Source: Cliona cf. orientalis
Lineage: Eukaryota; Porifera; Demospongiae; Clionaida; Clionaidae
Direction: 5' to 3'
Length of the DNA stretch: 64,000 nt
Assembly: GCA_963930775.1 (NCBI GenBank)
Contig: OZ005689.1
Coordinates: 33,031,235-33,095,234 of the forward strand
How positions within the stretch are numbered: position 1 is the first letter of the stretch; each line of letters begins with the position of its first letter. The translations under genes and the position numbers were made by a program. The notes under the pieces are model-generated. The model had not been told where the DNA came from. It was given only the letters and a program-made list of their open reading frames with translations, and did not search any database. Shown here one piece after another: positions 12,285 to 22,877 of the stretch.

Positions 12285-12293
12285 TATAAAAGG
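12285..12293 (+). promoter_or_regulatory. TATA box for the P2X7-like gene
   Basis: TATAAAAGG sits in a block (12279-12307) ending GGTGGTCAGGCC. This block is repeated inverted at the other end of the element. It lies about 230 bases before the chosen ATG; a short upstream frame starts at about 12334. Confidence 0.6.
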
Positions 12294-12516
12294 GGGGTGG
12301 TCAGGCCGGAAGTTCTTGACCATGCGCATAAATATGGCGGATGAATTTCAAATTCAAAACTAGTCCAGAATGCCCGCGATTCTCTGTCTTTCGAGGCTAC
12401 ACAACACGCAAGCGCAACAGGATCGGACACGCTCTGTTAGCTTAGACACGTGTTTACTCCAGCCACATGCACACAAACCAGAAGTCCTTCAACCGTCCTG
12501 TCACGCTGCCGCTAGT

Positions 12517-13278
12517 ATGGCCTCATCAGCTGACAAGAGAGTGATTACAGTAAGATATTCATAGCAGTACTATCATATAACCAAGAACAATAATATAAAC
12601 ATAACACACAAAACTACTAAAACTAGGTGAAAGTAGAATATACACACACTCCTCAAGTTTTTGTATCGTGTGTGAACCGTATGGTCCATGAAAGCCAGCT
12701 GCCTGCTTTGACGGTTCAACTGAGATGGGTACGTCTCGAGGAGGATGAGCCACCATCCACTGACAATGAGACCCAGCAGCAGGGTAGCACAGGTAGCTAC
12801 ATGTACAAACTCAGTAAAAATATACTCAAATATATGACACTTTGGGTGTTACCTTTCCGAGTCACCCCGAAGGCTATCGGCAGTCAAGCAGTTGTCCGAT
12901 TCTTCGTGGCAGGAATAATTGCCCCAACTGTTTGTGTTCCCCTTGCGTCATTGCGTTGCCCCCTGACTTCCTGCGCGGCGCCTGCGGTCCCCATCCGGCG
13001 AATGATGAGAAGCGGTACAGATTGTACAAAGCGTTTTGGAAGTTGCTCAACACTCTCGGCGTCTTCCAGGATGAGGAGTACCTCCTGAGAAAGGAGCGGA
13101 GAACTATAAGGGCAGACAAGAGGGAAATAATTCCGAAATGTGTCATTACAGTAAGCAAGGATTGCACTGTATCAAATAGGTAATATAATGTTTCTGTCTA
13201 TAGGAAATCAGAAGAAGATATCCTAGCCATGATGGCGAATATAAAGATTATATGTCTACTTTCGATGCACTTGATTAA
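12517..13278 (+). CDS. Small P2X7-C-terminal-like zinc protein, four exons
   Basis: Exons chosen by splice sites and phase: 12517-12549, 12627-12792, 12873-13150 and 13204-13278, giving 183 residues with no stop. Exon 1 encodes MASSADKRVIT before GTAAGA. Exon 3 has the Cys cluster NNCPNCLCSPCV, then YRLYKAFWKLL, EEYLLRK and REIIPKCVIT. Exon 4 adds EIRRRYPSHDGEY and ends in TAA. The Cys pattern followed by 'IPxCVxxxIRxxYP..G.Y' is that of the P2X7 receptor intracellular (ballast) domain, a zinc-binding fold also found in stand-alone invertebrate proteins. No transmembrane segment is present, so this is not a receptor. The exon 2/3 junction is the least certain. Its place inside a transposon, convergent with the transposase, suggests an accessory protein. 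Confidence 0.7.
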
Positions 13279-13304
13279 ATTTAAGCAAGAGATATAATTA
13301 TGGT

Positions 13305-13475
13305 AGTCACCGGGGGGGGGGAGACACACAATAAGAATATCATAACACTGTAATGTGGGGGGACACACAATACGAATATCATAGCACGGGGGGGGGGGGG
13401 GGGGGGGGGGGCAAAATACGAATATCATAATAATATAGCACAGGGGGGGGGGGAATACGAATATCATAGCACTAT
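13305..13475. repeat. Tandem array with long G runs
   Basis: About four units of roughly 45 bases: a run of 7-28 G, then ACACAATACGAATATCATAG or a close variant. It lies between the two convergent genes. Long G runs could form G-quadruplexes or hinder polymerases; that is inference. Confidence 0.7.
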
Positions 13476-13668
13476 CCTGTGTGGATGAGATCAGCAATAC
13501 TGTCCTGTGGGCAAGGAGGTCGGTATGGACTCAGTGAGAAAGTGAGGTCAGTGCACATACATTATAACATAAACCTAAACAGCAACAAAAGTATATGCAA
13601 GTGGAGCCAGTAACACCATATCAGTCAGTGACATAATATTATACATACATGTAGTCTTGTGAAATTGC

Positions 13669-16185
13669 TTAGTCGTCATCTGATTCTGCCTCGGATAAAA
13701 GTGTGCCATCGTCAACTTCTCCATCTAGGTCACCAGTCTCCTCATCTTCAGTCTCCTCATCTTCAATCTCTCTGAAGATAAAAAACAATTTTCACATATA
13801 TAAAGTATAGGATGATGTACGATACATACCTGATGTCGGGTTTGTTGTCATCAACATATTATGCTGTCCACACAAGCTCAACAAACTTGAACGTCTTCTC
13901 CACTAGGATCTTCATAGGTGTACGCCTGTCTGGTCGTCGAAGGTCTTTCACCTTGTGTACACTGGAATGAGTGCGATTCACATTCTCATTCTGCATAATT
14001 TACAACGATATAGATATAAAGATACAAACAGCATAAATCATGCATCTGACCCAGTCCATCACTGCGAGGTTCATTCTCATATTGAACACCCTGGTGGAAA
14101 AGTGAATCCGCTTCGGTAAGTATGTGAGCAGCTGGTGGTTGAAACTCTCCACCCAGTAAGTGTCGCGACACTGTATACATGTAATATAAGCTAAATATTG
14201 CAAGAGGACTGACTGTGAAAACCATACATACCCAATAGAAGTCATCGGCATAGCGGTACACGTAGGTGTCCTTCAAACCTTTGAGCAGTGCCTGACATGC
14301 TTGAGGGTTAGTGAGCTCCAGCCTACTGGGAATGTATCCAGGATCATGACATGACGAACGTGGATGGCAGTCAGAGTGGATTCCCTGTAAGTAAATATAT
14401 ATACGTGAACAGCTTCCATATTGTATGACGTAGGACGAACGACTGCTAATACCATATAATGGTTGGGTATGTTGAGAATGACCTTGCGGAGAGCATCTGA
14501 ACATCCACCACAGTTTTTCATGGCCCAGTAGAGATGAATTTTAATACTTCTTCCTGAAAAAGTACACTACATTATCCACATAACTACACAGTACATACAA
14601 GTGGCATACGTTTATCCGTAAGCTCAGTAAACCATGTCACATCACGATCTCTTACTCTGCCCTTGGTGATTTTGGCAAGCTCCTTGGCAACATTCTTGGT
14701 TCCTACACACAATGGTGTAGTCGCATCAATTCAAATATAAAGTATACCATCCATTTCGTACCATGCCATGTGTCAAAGGAGTTGAGGAGCTTGAGATCTT
14801 GCTTCACATAGCGTCCAACAGCAAGCTGCATATCATGTGCAATCTCAACGATTTTCAAACCTGGATGGACATACACAAATTTTATACACATACACACAAC
14901 ACATTATAGTATACATCACATTGTATATAACCTACCTCGAGCAATGACTTGGGGCACAACTACCTTAGTGCATTCAAGTTCACGAGTTTGGGCCACATGA
15001 TGTTCACTTCGCGAAATGGTAGAAATGCCAACAATCTTCATGGTACTGTATGTACATAGGGTACAATAGAAACAATTAGTATTGTCAATGAAAAGCATTG
15101 TCACCTTCCAGAAAGGCAAGGCACAGTGGTGTGGTAGGCATTAGCAGTTGAGTCATGTCTGGCGTCAGTGATGACCCACTGTGAACATAGAACATCACTC
15201 ATTCGTATACATGTACATGTACGTTTATACAAACCTCTCCCTTTGTTACATAGTCTGGGAGGGTCTCCACCTCTTCCACTGCTTTCTTCATGAATTGCTC
15301 GGCCAAACGATCCACTATGCCAATGTACCCACGGCGATTGTATACTGAAATGTTATTGAATTCTTGAAATAAACCAGTGTATATGCGTGACAATTACCTT
15401 GTCTGATGTAGCCATGTCCAACACTGCCCATGCCTGAAAACTTGGAAAAGTTGATGTACTGAGTAGGCAACACACCAGCGCAAGTGAAACCATGAACCAA
15501 CCTACAACAACACAAACGGTAATATAACCACTCTACTCGACACTAAAATTTACTTCTGATTAGCTAAGTAGAGCCCACTGAGTACTCTTGAACTTGACCA
15601 TGTCCTCTTTTGCCGATGGCAACGGCGGCAAGAGAACAGCACACGCAACACATGACCTTTCTATGGGACAAGAAGATCATGACAAACAGCTTGCTATACT
15701 TGACGCTACAATATTGTAACCTGTTTGATAGACTCCACAGCCCATGGCTTTATTGTCAGCCCACAGGGACATGGGGAGGAGAGTCCTTCAACCAGGTCAG
15801 AAAAACAGCACTCTTCGGTCACAAACAATGCTTGGTCTTCCTGGTGCTCATCACTTACATACACTCCTATGTGATGCATACACACTTGAACATAGCTATC
15901 ATATATAGTCTGCACATACTCAGCCTTACCACTGTTTCGTAGAAAGCTCCTTGTTTCCACGCGCTCATTACCCGGGAAATTGTCCTGTGGTCTCGCATTC
16001 CGTTCTACCGCATCCAACAAGGCGCATAACACACCGTGATTGTCTAGAGTGGGGGCTCCTACGGGTTGTAGGAGCTTGCAAACGGCCTCAAATCAACGCT
16101 CAAAGGCTTCCTTCTCCTCGTAAGTCGAGAAAGTCGCCTGTAGAGTGAAGCGATGACGCTTTCGGGAGGAATTAGAACTCGACAT
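13669..16185 (-). pseudogene. Kolobok-like transposase gene, 13 exons, two in-frame stops
   Basis: Exons (minus strand): 16185-15721, 15660-15554, 15501-15398, 15344-15235, 15178-15105, 15045-14936, 14860-14762, 14702-14610, 14553-14453, 14384-14232, 14170-14051, 13990-13830, 13771-13669. All 12 introns have GT/AG ends and phases agree, giving 600 codons. Motifs in order: zinc-like CPCG and CRRCHRQ, VITDARHDS, VEIAHDM, FDTWHGTKN, IHLYWAMKNCGG, YWVESFNHQLL, NENVNR, and an acidic Glu/Asp tail. Asp in TDARHD, Asp in AHDM and Glu in VESFN are candidate catalytic residues. TGA at 16093-16095 in exon 1 and TAA at 13859-13861 in exon 12 interrupt the frame, so the copy looks recently disabled. Family assignment is from memory of Kolobok-type proteins and the TTAA flanks. 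Confidence 0.75.
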
Positions 16186-16380
16186 AATATCACAGATCAG
16201 CTTCGAAACAAATATGCGAACACGTGCACTATTTGGAGCGCTCTTGCTTTTATTCGCGTTTTTGACAGTTGTTAGTGTGTGTCTATGGGTGTATAAGTGC
16301 GAAAACGGTCACTTGGCAGAAGGCAGCCATTTTGTAAGTTCAAAATTTTAGCGAATGACATTTTTTGGCCTGACCACGCC

Positions 16381-16390
16381 CCTTTTATAT
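16381..16390 (-). promoter_or_regulatory. TATA box for the Kolobok-like gene
   Basis: On the minus strand ATATAAAAGG is followed by GGCGTGGTCAGGCC, nearly identical to the promoter at 12279-12307. It is about 195 bases upstream of the ATG at 16185. Confidence 0.6.
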
Positions 16391-16407
16391 GGCGCATGCT
16401 CGTTTAA

Positions 16408-17503
16408 TCTTGGCCACGCCCTATTCACATATATGATATTATAGGCCCTAAAGGTTCAAGCAAGCTTGTAGTGGGCGATACTCAGGGTCATTGAAGCTTA
16501 GTAGCCGAAGTTTCGAACGCGCACAGAATCGAAGCGCTCCTTTCTTAACTTTGTTTTCGATCGCACCGGAAGTGAACGGTTTGGGGTGGTACCGTGCGGT
16601 AATATAGGTGAAATTTGGCAGAAAACCCGCGCGCGCACACCTTTTTCTCCCTGGATGTCATTATTATTAACATATAATCATGATTTAGGTCATACTATCA
16701 GTAAATTAAACCAAAATTTATGTGATTGAAACTGCACAAGATTGTGTATGCTAACAAATTTTGAGAGCAAAGAAGTTTCTTGAGGCATCACAAACAGTCC
16801 CTCTCAGTCAAGAAAGATGATTCAAGGATAGCACCACAATTTTCTTTTGGGCATCAAATTCTTGGCTCAATATCCCATCCTCATAGTGCTTTTCTACAAC
16901 TGATGTAGCTGCTCCAAAATTTTAATTCTTAGATCCAGAGGGGAGAAGGGCGTTTCAGTAGCTACAATAGAAGCTTGAGAAGGGGAGAAAGCCTTCTCAG
17001 GTAATCTAAGGACTGGGTACGCGCGCGCGCCACAACAGCGGTCACGTGCGCGCAATATACTTTAGTCACATGATCACCATATAGTAGCTATACAAAGGCA
17101 GAGGTTGGCTGAGGCGGCGATGAAGACGCTTAGCTATAAAGATATCTCCATTGTACGAAGCGAGTAACGACGATTTTAAGCCATAATGCCCTGGGACAGG
17201 AAGAACTGTTGAACGAGACGGGAGATTTTCAGGTAAATAACCCTCGTGTGACCTTAGGTTTATCACACTTTGGGGCATTCCCGCTCAGTACGATGACATA
17301 TCAACTTGCCCCAGTGACATTTATTAGTTAGGCATATAAACCTTATTTAAGGCCTAGAGAGACAGTCGTCCAGATTGATCTTCACCGCCGCCTTTTGCGA
17401 TCTTGTCTTCGGAATAGCCTTTACGCATGACATCACCAGGAGGCAGCTGATTAATGGGCGTGGCCATTAATTAGTTTGTGGTTAGAGAAATGGTTGGTCT
17501 ATC
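16408..17503. other. No gene recognised
   Basis: No convincing exon. A (GC)n run lies at about 17022 and ACGCGCGC words elsewhere. Confidence 0.3.
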
Positions 17504-18080
17504 TTATGGTGCAACTTCCTTGTTCACAACATGTGGTGTTCTGGAGATATGGTGGCTAAAGTTACAGCTAAAATCATGCTCTGAAATGGGTGTCCCAGTC
17601 CTTAGACCGCCTGAGTTGGCAATAGCAGTTGCTGTGCTAACGAAGGCATCAGTTAGAGATTCTTTCTGAGGTTGGCTTTTTTGGACAGTTTCAGTAATCA
17701 TGGGCACCTTGGGAGGCTCATCCATGTCATCACGTTTTTGCAACGATCATACGGGCCCAAAGCCTTAGCTGTGGTCCAGAAAATTTGCTTTCATGTTTCT
17801 CCTTAAGTTGTTAAAAATAGTTTCTAATTCTTCCTGTTGATCAACCTTTGTCTTCCCGGGCTTCTTTGAACTCTTACTTCTTTTTTCTCTTAAGTCGTCC
17901 TTCATCACACCATAACGAAATCCGTACCTTTCCCTCAAAGCAAGCATACATGGCATCAAGGTCACTTCTTTTTCTGCTGCTTTCCTTCAAAATAGCCTAG
18001 GTTGTATTCTTCATTATCAGGGATTTCATCTTGAAGTTCATGGTAGAGAGCTAAATGTAGAGATCCAATGCTAGTAAATC
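17504..18080 (-). pseudogene. Degraded fragment of an unnamed repeated gene family
   Basis: On the minus strand, pieces in different frames read EYNLGYFEGKQQKK, then DLDAMYACFEGK, then a Lys-rich stretch (LREKRSKSSKKPGKTK), DQQEELETIFNNLRRN, YRLWARMIV and DDMDEPPKVPMI...QKESLTDAF...ATAIAN. The RLWARM...DDxxxPPxxP...SLTDA order recurs, from memory, in an unnamed multicopy family of invertebrates and fish. Several frame changes and a stop show decay. Function unknown. Confidence 0.5.
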
Positions 18081-18206
18081 GATGAGAAACATAAATCTCT
18101 CCATGAAAATTGACTTAGTTGCACTGGATTACAGATTTTGACACTACAAAAATTTCTGAAAAAAGTATATATTATTACAATGATATAAAATTAAATATGT
18201 AATAGT

Positions 18207-18338
18207 TGTACTATGGCTTTCTAAGGTGTATGGGTATTGTACCCTGAGTGTGGTATAATGGAATTCACGAGGGCGAAGGAATTCCATTATACCACACTCA
18301 GGGTACAATACCCATACACCTTAGAAAGCCATAGTACA
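18207..18338. repeat. Perfect 60-base-arm palindrome
   Basis: Left arm 18207-18266 (TGTACTATGGCTTTC...GGAATTC) and right arm 18279-18338 are exact reverse complements around a 12-base loop (ACGAGGGCGAAG). The arms include GGTGTATGGGTATTGTAC, echoed at 20325-20374 beyond the Crypton-like gene (GTATTGTACTAG...CATAGTACAA). Exactness implies recent origin or gene conversion. Confidence 0.9.
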
Positions 18339-18605
18339 GCTGACTTGTACTATGATAAAATCTCTACAAACCACATGTTGATATAATATTTATGCCCAGA
18401 CACTAGGGAATGTTTTTCTATAATTTTTCCCAACCACAATGAGCAGCTGCATTTTATTGTCATGGTAACTGACGTCATGGTGTATAGCCAATGGGATTCA
18501 AGATATTGCTTTGCAGCACTGCTAGCATAGATTCAAAAATTGTCAGCATTGTACATTCTGTCTGTATTGTGCTAGTGCTTTTGCGGTGAGCTTTTTGTGA
18601 GTAGC

Positions 18606-19855
18606 ATGGCTTTCTCTGAAGAAGTGATTTCACAAAGTCTACTAGATTCTGTGAAGTTTCCTCCATCGCGTGCTGCTAGGCTAGGGCTAGGAGGAGAATT
18701 AAAAAGGACTTCAGCCTTGGGATGGAAGAATTTGGTGATCCTTGGTCTGACGTTGAGGAATCAGACAGTGAGGACATTCAACCGACTAAGAAAAAAGCTA
18801 AAATCAACCAGAAAAAAAGCCTGTGCAAAGCCTACAAGTCGCTTTGGAGCTCCCACCACCTCAGAACAACTGGAAAAGCTATCGAAGGGTGTTGTACCAA
18901 AAAACACTCAGACTCAGAAAAATGATACCTGGGCTCAAAAAATTTTTGTTGATTGGTTGAATGCAAGAAATTGTTCTTGCCCAGAAGATCTTTGTCCACA
19001 GGATATTTTATTTACTCATGATGCAGCACTTTTGGATAAATGGCTCTCTCTTTTCACCATTGCAGTAAGGAGAAAAGATGGCAGTGAATACCCATCCGCT
19101 ACTATTCACATGCTGTTATATGGGCTGCAGAGGATAATGCGTCGTGAAAGTGAGCATCCATTTGAAATATTTGCACAGGGAGATATGCATGCGTTTTCGT
19201 AACTTTCATGGTACAATGGAAAGTGTATTTCAGCAACTACACAAAAAGGGAGTGGGAGCTGTGGTAAAGCATGCTTCTGTCATTACTGATCAGGAAGAAA
19301 ACCACATTTGGCAATCTGGAATCATTGGTGATCATTCCCCTAAAGCTCTTTTAAGACCTGTCTTCTATTTGAATGGAATCAATTTTTCTCTACGAGGTGG
19401 GATGGAACATAGGGATCTGAAACGTTCCCAGTTGACGGGGGAAGAGGGTCACTGGAAGTATATCGAAAATGGCTCAAAGTGCTTCCGTGGTGGTGTTGCT
19501 GATCTCCATCGAGAAAATAAAGTTGTTTGCCAGTACCCATTGCCTTCAGCTAATAAGGAGAGGTGCCACGTCAGGCTACTGGATCTTTATATATCTAAAC
19601 TGCTGAGGGATACTAATAATTTCTCTACTGCACACCACTGAAAAGCATACCTCTTGATCCTTCAAAGCCCTGGTTCTCTGTGACACCAGTTGGTTGGAAC
19701 AAACCTGATGCGATGGTAGCTACAATCTTTAAGAATACTGGGATCAGTGGTAAGACAAACCACAGCTTGCATGTCACTGGAGCCACACGTATGTACAACA
19801 GCGGTATACCTGAAAAACCATCCAGAGCAGGACTGGGCGCAAGTGTAGAGGTTTG
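18606..19855 (+). pseudogene. Crypton-like tyrosine recombinase (DUF3504), frameshifted
   Basis: Pieces in shifting frames follow the DUF3504 order: acidic SDVEESDSEDIQ with KKKAK, then NDTWAQKIFVDWLNARN, CPEDLCPQDIL, LDKWLSLFTIAVRRKDGSEY, NFHGTMESVFQQLHKKGVG, INFSLRGGMEHRDLKRSQL, LLDLYISKL, PLDPSKPWFSVTPVG and GKTNHSLHVTGATRMYNSGI. At least three frame changes occur (~18.8, 19.20 and 19.62 kb). In active relatives the C-terminal box is HSLR followed by a TGHRS-type segment. Here it reads HSLH and the downstream segment is lost to PSRAGLG and a stop at 19855. Cryptons are DNA transposons using a tyrosine recombinase, and DUF3504 is also in host ZMYM/QRICH1 proteins; a decayed transposon copy fits better. 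Confidence 0.75.
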
Positions 19856-20489
19856 AGGGTGTATGAGCGACCTAGCAGGGAGCAATAAGCTAAGGCATGC
19901 AGGGCACTCGCTTGTACCGAAACTAAACCAGTTCCAGCCACTACTACCACTGCTCTTTCTGATGTTACCAATCATTTCCAGGCTTCGGTAGCTTCTGTCA
20001 ACCCGAGTGGTCCCAACATGCCTTTTCCTTGGGGTTTTAATGTGCCTAACTTGATTCAATAACTGCAACATTACCATGTACAACGGAAGTGTGACACAGC
20101 GATCCGAATATGCCCTTAATCAAGAACAACTGAACAATTTTGCAGAATTTGACTGACATTCTTGTGGTTTTCTTCATTTTTGAGAATGTTTATGCATTTT
20201 GCCCCTCATTTTGAACAACAATTTTAGTAAAACCAATTGTGTTCAGCATTCTAGGGTGTATGAGATGTACCCTAGGGTGTATGGGTGTATGGGTGTATGG
20301 GACTTCAAAGGGACTAGTTAGAGTACATGGGTATTGTACTAGCTAATTTTCCTTTGATGTATGGCTTCATCATAGTACAAATTATTTTAACCCCTCCCCG
20401 GCCAAAATCCCCCCCCCCCCCACACACACACACAAACTGAGTATACTATCGAAGTTCAGACCGTATATTCTATTGGAGACCTGACGTGG
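19856..20489. other. 3' flank of Crypton-like gene
   Basis: About 20247-20300 repeats GGGTGTATG four to five times. 20325-20374 carries partial inverted matches to the 18207-18338 palindrome, so this may be the other element boundary. A C/CA run lies near 20408. Confidence 0.4.
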
Positions 20490-21456
20490 GAGGCTTCAGG
20501 CTAACTGTAAGTTACAAAGGCGAAATAAGCCTTCCTTTTGACCTACCTAGACTGTACAGCTGCTATGGGCACTAATTAGAATTCTCTACCTAGATACAGC
20601 TAGATTCATCCCTTGGCTGCGCAGGACATGAACTGTTACAAGTGTGGGAGCCAGTGTCGCATGGTGCAGCGGCGAGGCTCGTACTCTTGGAGGTGCCCTT
20701 CCAAAGGCTGTCAGACTTTCACAAGCATGAGAAACAACAGCTTCTCTCGTACCCATCTGAAATTTGACGTTATTGTCGAGCTGCTCTATTTTTGGAGCAA
20801 ACAGGTGAGGGTGACTGACACAGAGAAGGAGGTTGGGTGCACTCAAAGGGTGGCCATTGACTGGTTCAATTTTGTTAGGGATGTCATCGGGTCTAACCAA
20901 GATCAAAGTCAAGTTTTTGTCATATTCATGTCAAAGAGGCTTTCTACTAATCTTTGCCGTCTTCTACGGAGGCTAACTGTGAGTTACAAAGGTGAAATAA
21001 GCCTTCATTTTGACCTACCTAGCCTGTACAGCTGCTATGGGCACTAACTAGAATTTTCTACCTAGATACAGCTAGATTAATCGAACTACTGTACGTTTGC
21101 TCACCTTTTTAGCTTCTTGGGAATCAAAGAACAATCGGCTGTCGTTGTCAACAATGAAATTCAACTCTTGCTTGATCTTTACGTTCGTATCGAACGGCTC
21201 CACATTTAATTGATTTCCAGGTCACGCGTAGTATGCAGAAACGCCATACGCATGCATAGCAACGCCTTTAGACGGTAATTTCTTGATTATTGAGGGTGTA
21301 GCGCGATCGCAAACAAAATGCTGTATCCTCCATAAAAGAGCGTATGATTGGTCTAAGACGAACGCGAGTTAGCTCTATGGTAGAGTTATCATAGATGGAT
21401 CAAACTCAATTTTCACAAAAAATCCCATATGGCGGGTTTTCCCATAGATGGTCACA
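20490..21456 (-). mobile_element. TGTGACC MITE, reverse copies split by a Merlin-like exon
   Basis: 20490-20612 and about 20900-21456 are both reverse-oriented pieces of the same MITE; the second ends GGTCACA before TATA at 21456. Each contains the block GGCTAACTGTRAGTTACAAAG...CTAGATACAGCTAGATT, so it is present twice with the Merlin-like piece between. Confidence 0.6.
20613..20899 (+). pseudogene. Merlin-like transposase exon fragment
   Basis: After an acceptor-like GCTGCGCAG the frame reads DMNCYKCGSQCRMVQRRGSY, WRCPSKGCQTFTSMRNNSF and then LLYFWSKQ...AIDWFNFVRDVIG. A zinc ribbon followed by FRC..C-K...R-.S-F and WYNF-R is the N-terminal layout of eukaryotic Merlin (IS1016-like) transposases. 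No catalytic domain follows. It lies between two pieces of a TGTGACC MITE. Confidence 0.55.
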
Positions 21457-21562
21457 TATATCAGTAGAGATGGAAATTTATTAATTTGCAATCCATTTTG
21501 AGGAGAGTACTTGGCTCATTACAAATCGATTTGTTTCAAAACCACATCTGTAGGAGCGCATA

Positions 21563-22877
21563 TGTGACCACCTATGGGAAAACCTGCCATATGCGATTTT
21601 TTTGTGGAAGTTGAGTTTGATGCATCTATGATAAGCTCTACCATAGAGCTAACTCGCGTTTAAGTTCTAGACCGATCATGCGCTTCGTTGTGGAGATACA
21701 GCGCTTTGTTTGCAATCGCGCCACATCCTCAATAATCGAGAAATTACGGTCCAAAGGCGTTGCTATGCACGCGTATGGCGTTTCCGCATACTACGCGTGA
21801 CCCGGAAATCAATTAAATGGACCTGGGCGGAGCCGTTCGAAATGAACGTAAAGATCGAGCAAGAGTTGAATTTCGTTGTTGACAACGACAGCCGATCGTT
21901 CTTTGATGCCCAAGAAGCTTAAAAGGTGAGCGAACGTACAGTAGTTCAATGAATCTAGGTAGAGAATTCTAATTAACGCCCATAGGAACTGGCTCCAGGT
22001 ACGGCAGCTGGGCCGACTAGGTGGGCCAAAACTAAAGCTTATTTCGCCTCTGTATAGATCGACTGACCTCTGTAGACGACGGCAAGTTAGAAGAAGGGTT
22101 GTTCGACATGTATATGTGACCGGATTTGGGAAAACCCTCCGTATGGGATTTTTTCAGAAAATTGAGTATGATGCATGGTTGATAAGCTCTACCATAGAGC
22201 TAATCCGCGTTCAAGTCATAGGCCGATCGCGCGCTTCATTATGGAGATACAGCGCTTTTGTTTGCGATGGCACCACACCCCCAATAATCGAGAAATTACT
22301 GTCTAAAGGAGTTGCTATGCACGCGTATGGCGTTTCCGCACACTACGCGTGACCCATAAATCAATTAAATGGACCTGGGCGGGGCTGTTCGAAATAAACG
22401 TAAAGATCAAGCAAGAGTTGAATTTCGTTGTGGACGACAGACGATTGTTCTTAGATGCCGAAGAAGCTAAAAAGGTGAGCAAACGTACAGTAGATCGATG
22501 AATCTAGCTGTATCGAGGTGGAGAATTCTAATTTCCGCCTATAGCAACTGGCTCCATGTACGGTGGCTGTGCCGACTAGGTGGGTCAAAATGACGCCTTC
22601 GTATAGCACGACTAGCCTCCATAGAAGACGGCAACAGCTAGAACAAGGGTTGTTCGACCTGTATATGATAAAATCTGGACTTTGACAAATTTCGACCTGA
22701 GTTACTAAAAACACGCATTGCGCGAATTGCGCGCGGATCCCTTACGGAGGGTTTTCCCAAATCCGGTCACATATGACAATCTGGACTTTGACAAATTTCG
22801 ACCGGAGCTACTAAAAACGCGCATTGCGCGAATAGCTCGCGGATCCCATATGCTGGGTTTTCCCGTAGACGGTCACA
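21563..22877 (+). mobile_element. TGTGACC MITE copy split by a nested copy
   Basis: Left part 21563-22112 and right part 22774-22877 join exactly as in undisturbed copies (GACATGTA/TGACAA). It is interrupted by a complete younger copy. It has TGTGACC termini, CATA before the left end and ATG after the right. The interior contains ATGAACGTAAAGATCGAGCA at about 21842. Confidence 0.8.
22115..22771 (+). mobile_element. TGTGACC MITE, full copy nested in another
   Basis: 657 bases from TGTGACCGGATTTGGGAAAA to its inverted partner, flanked by TA at 22113-22114 and 22772-22773. The TA target and ~30-base TIRs fit a Tc1/mariner-type nonautonomous family. No transposase. Confidence 0.85.

Larger units (their letters stand above)
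12210..16407. mobile_element. TTAA-flanked two-gene DNA transposon, Kolobok-like
   Basis: TTAA at 12210-12213 is followed by ACGAGCATG, and CATGCTCGT is followed by TTAA at 16404-16407. That is a 9-base terminal inverted repeat with a TTAA target duplication. A second inverted match contains the TATA boxes (12279-12307 against 16367-16395). Two convergent genes fill the interior: a small P2X7-C-terminal-like protein (+) and a 13-exon transposase-like gene (-). TTAA targets are known for Kolobok and piggyBac, and the transposase motifs match my memory of Kolobok-type proteins better. The transposase frame carries two stops, so this copy is probably no longer autonomous. Confidence 0.75.

Noticed and set aside
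12517-13278. A true P2X receptor gene
   Set aside because: No transmembrane segments or extracellular Cys-rich ectodomain are encoded; only the C-terminal-type zinc domain is present.
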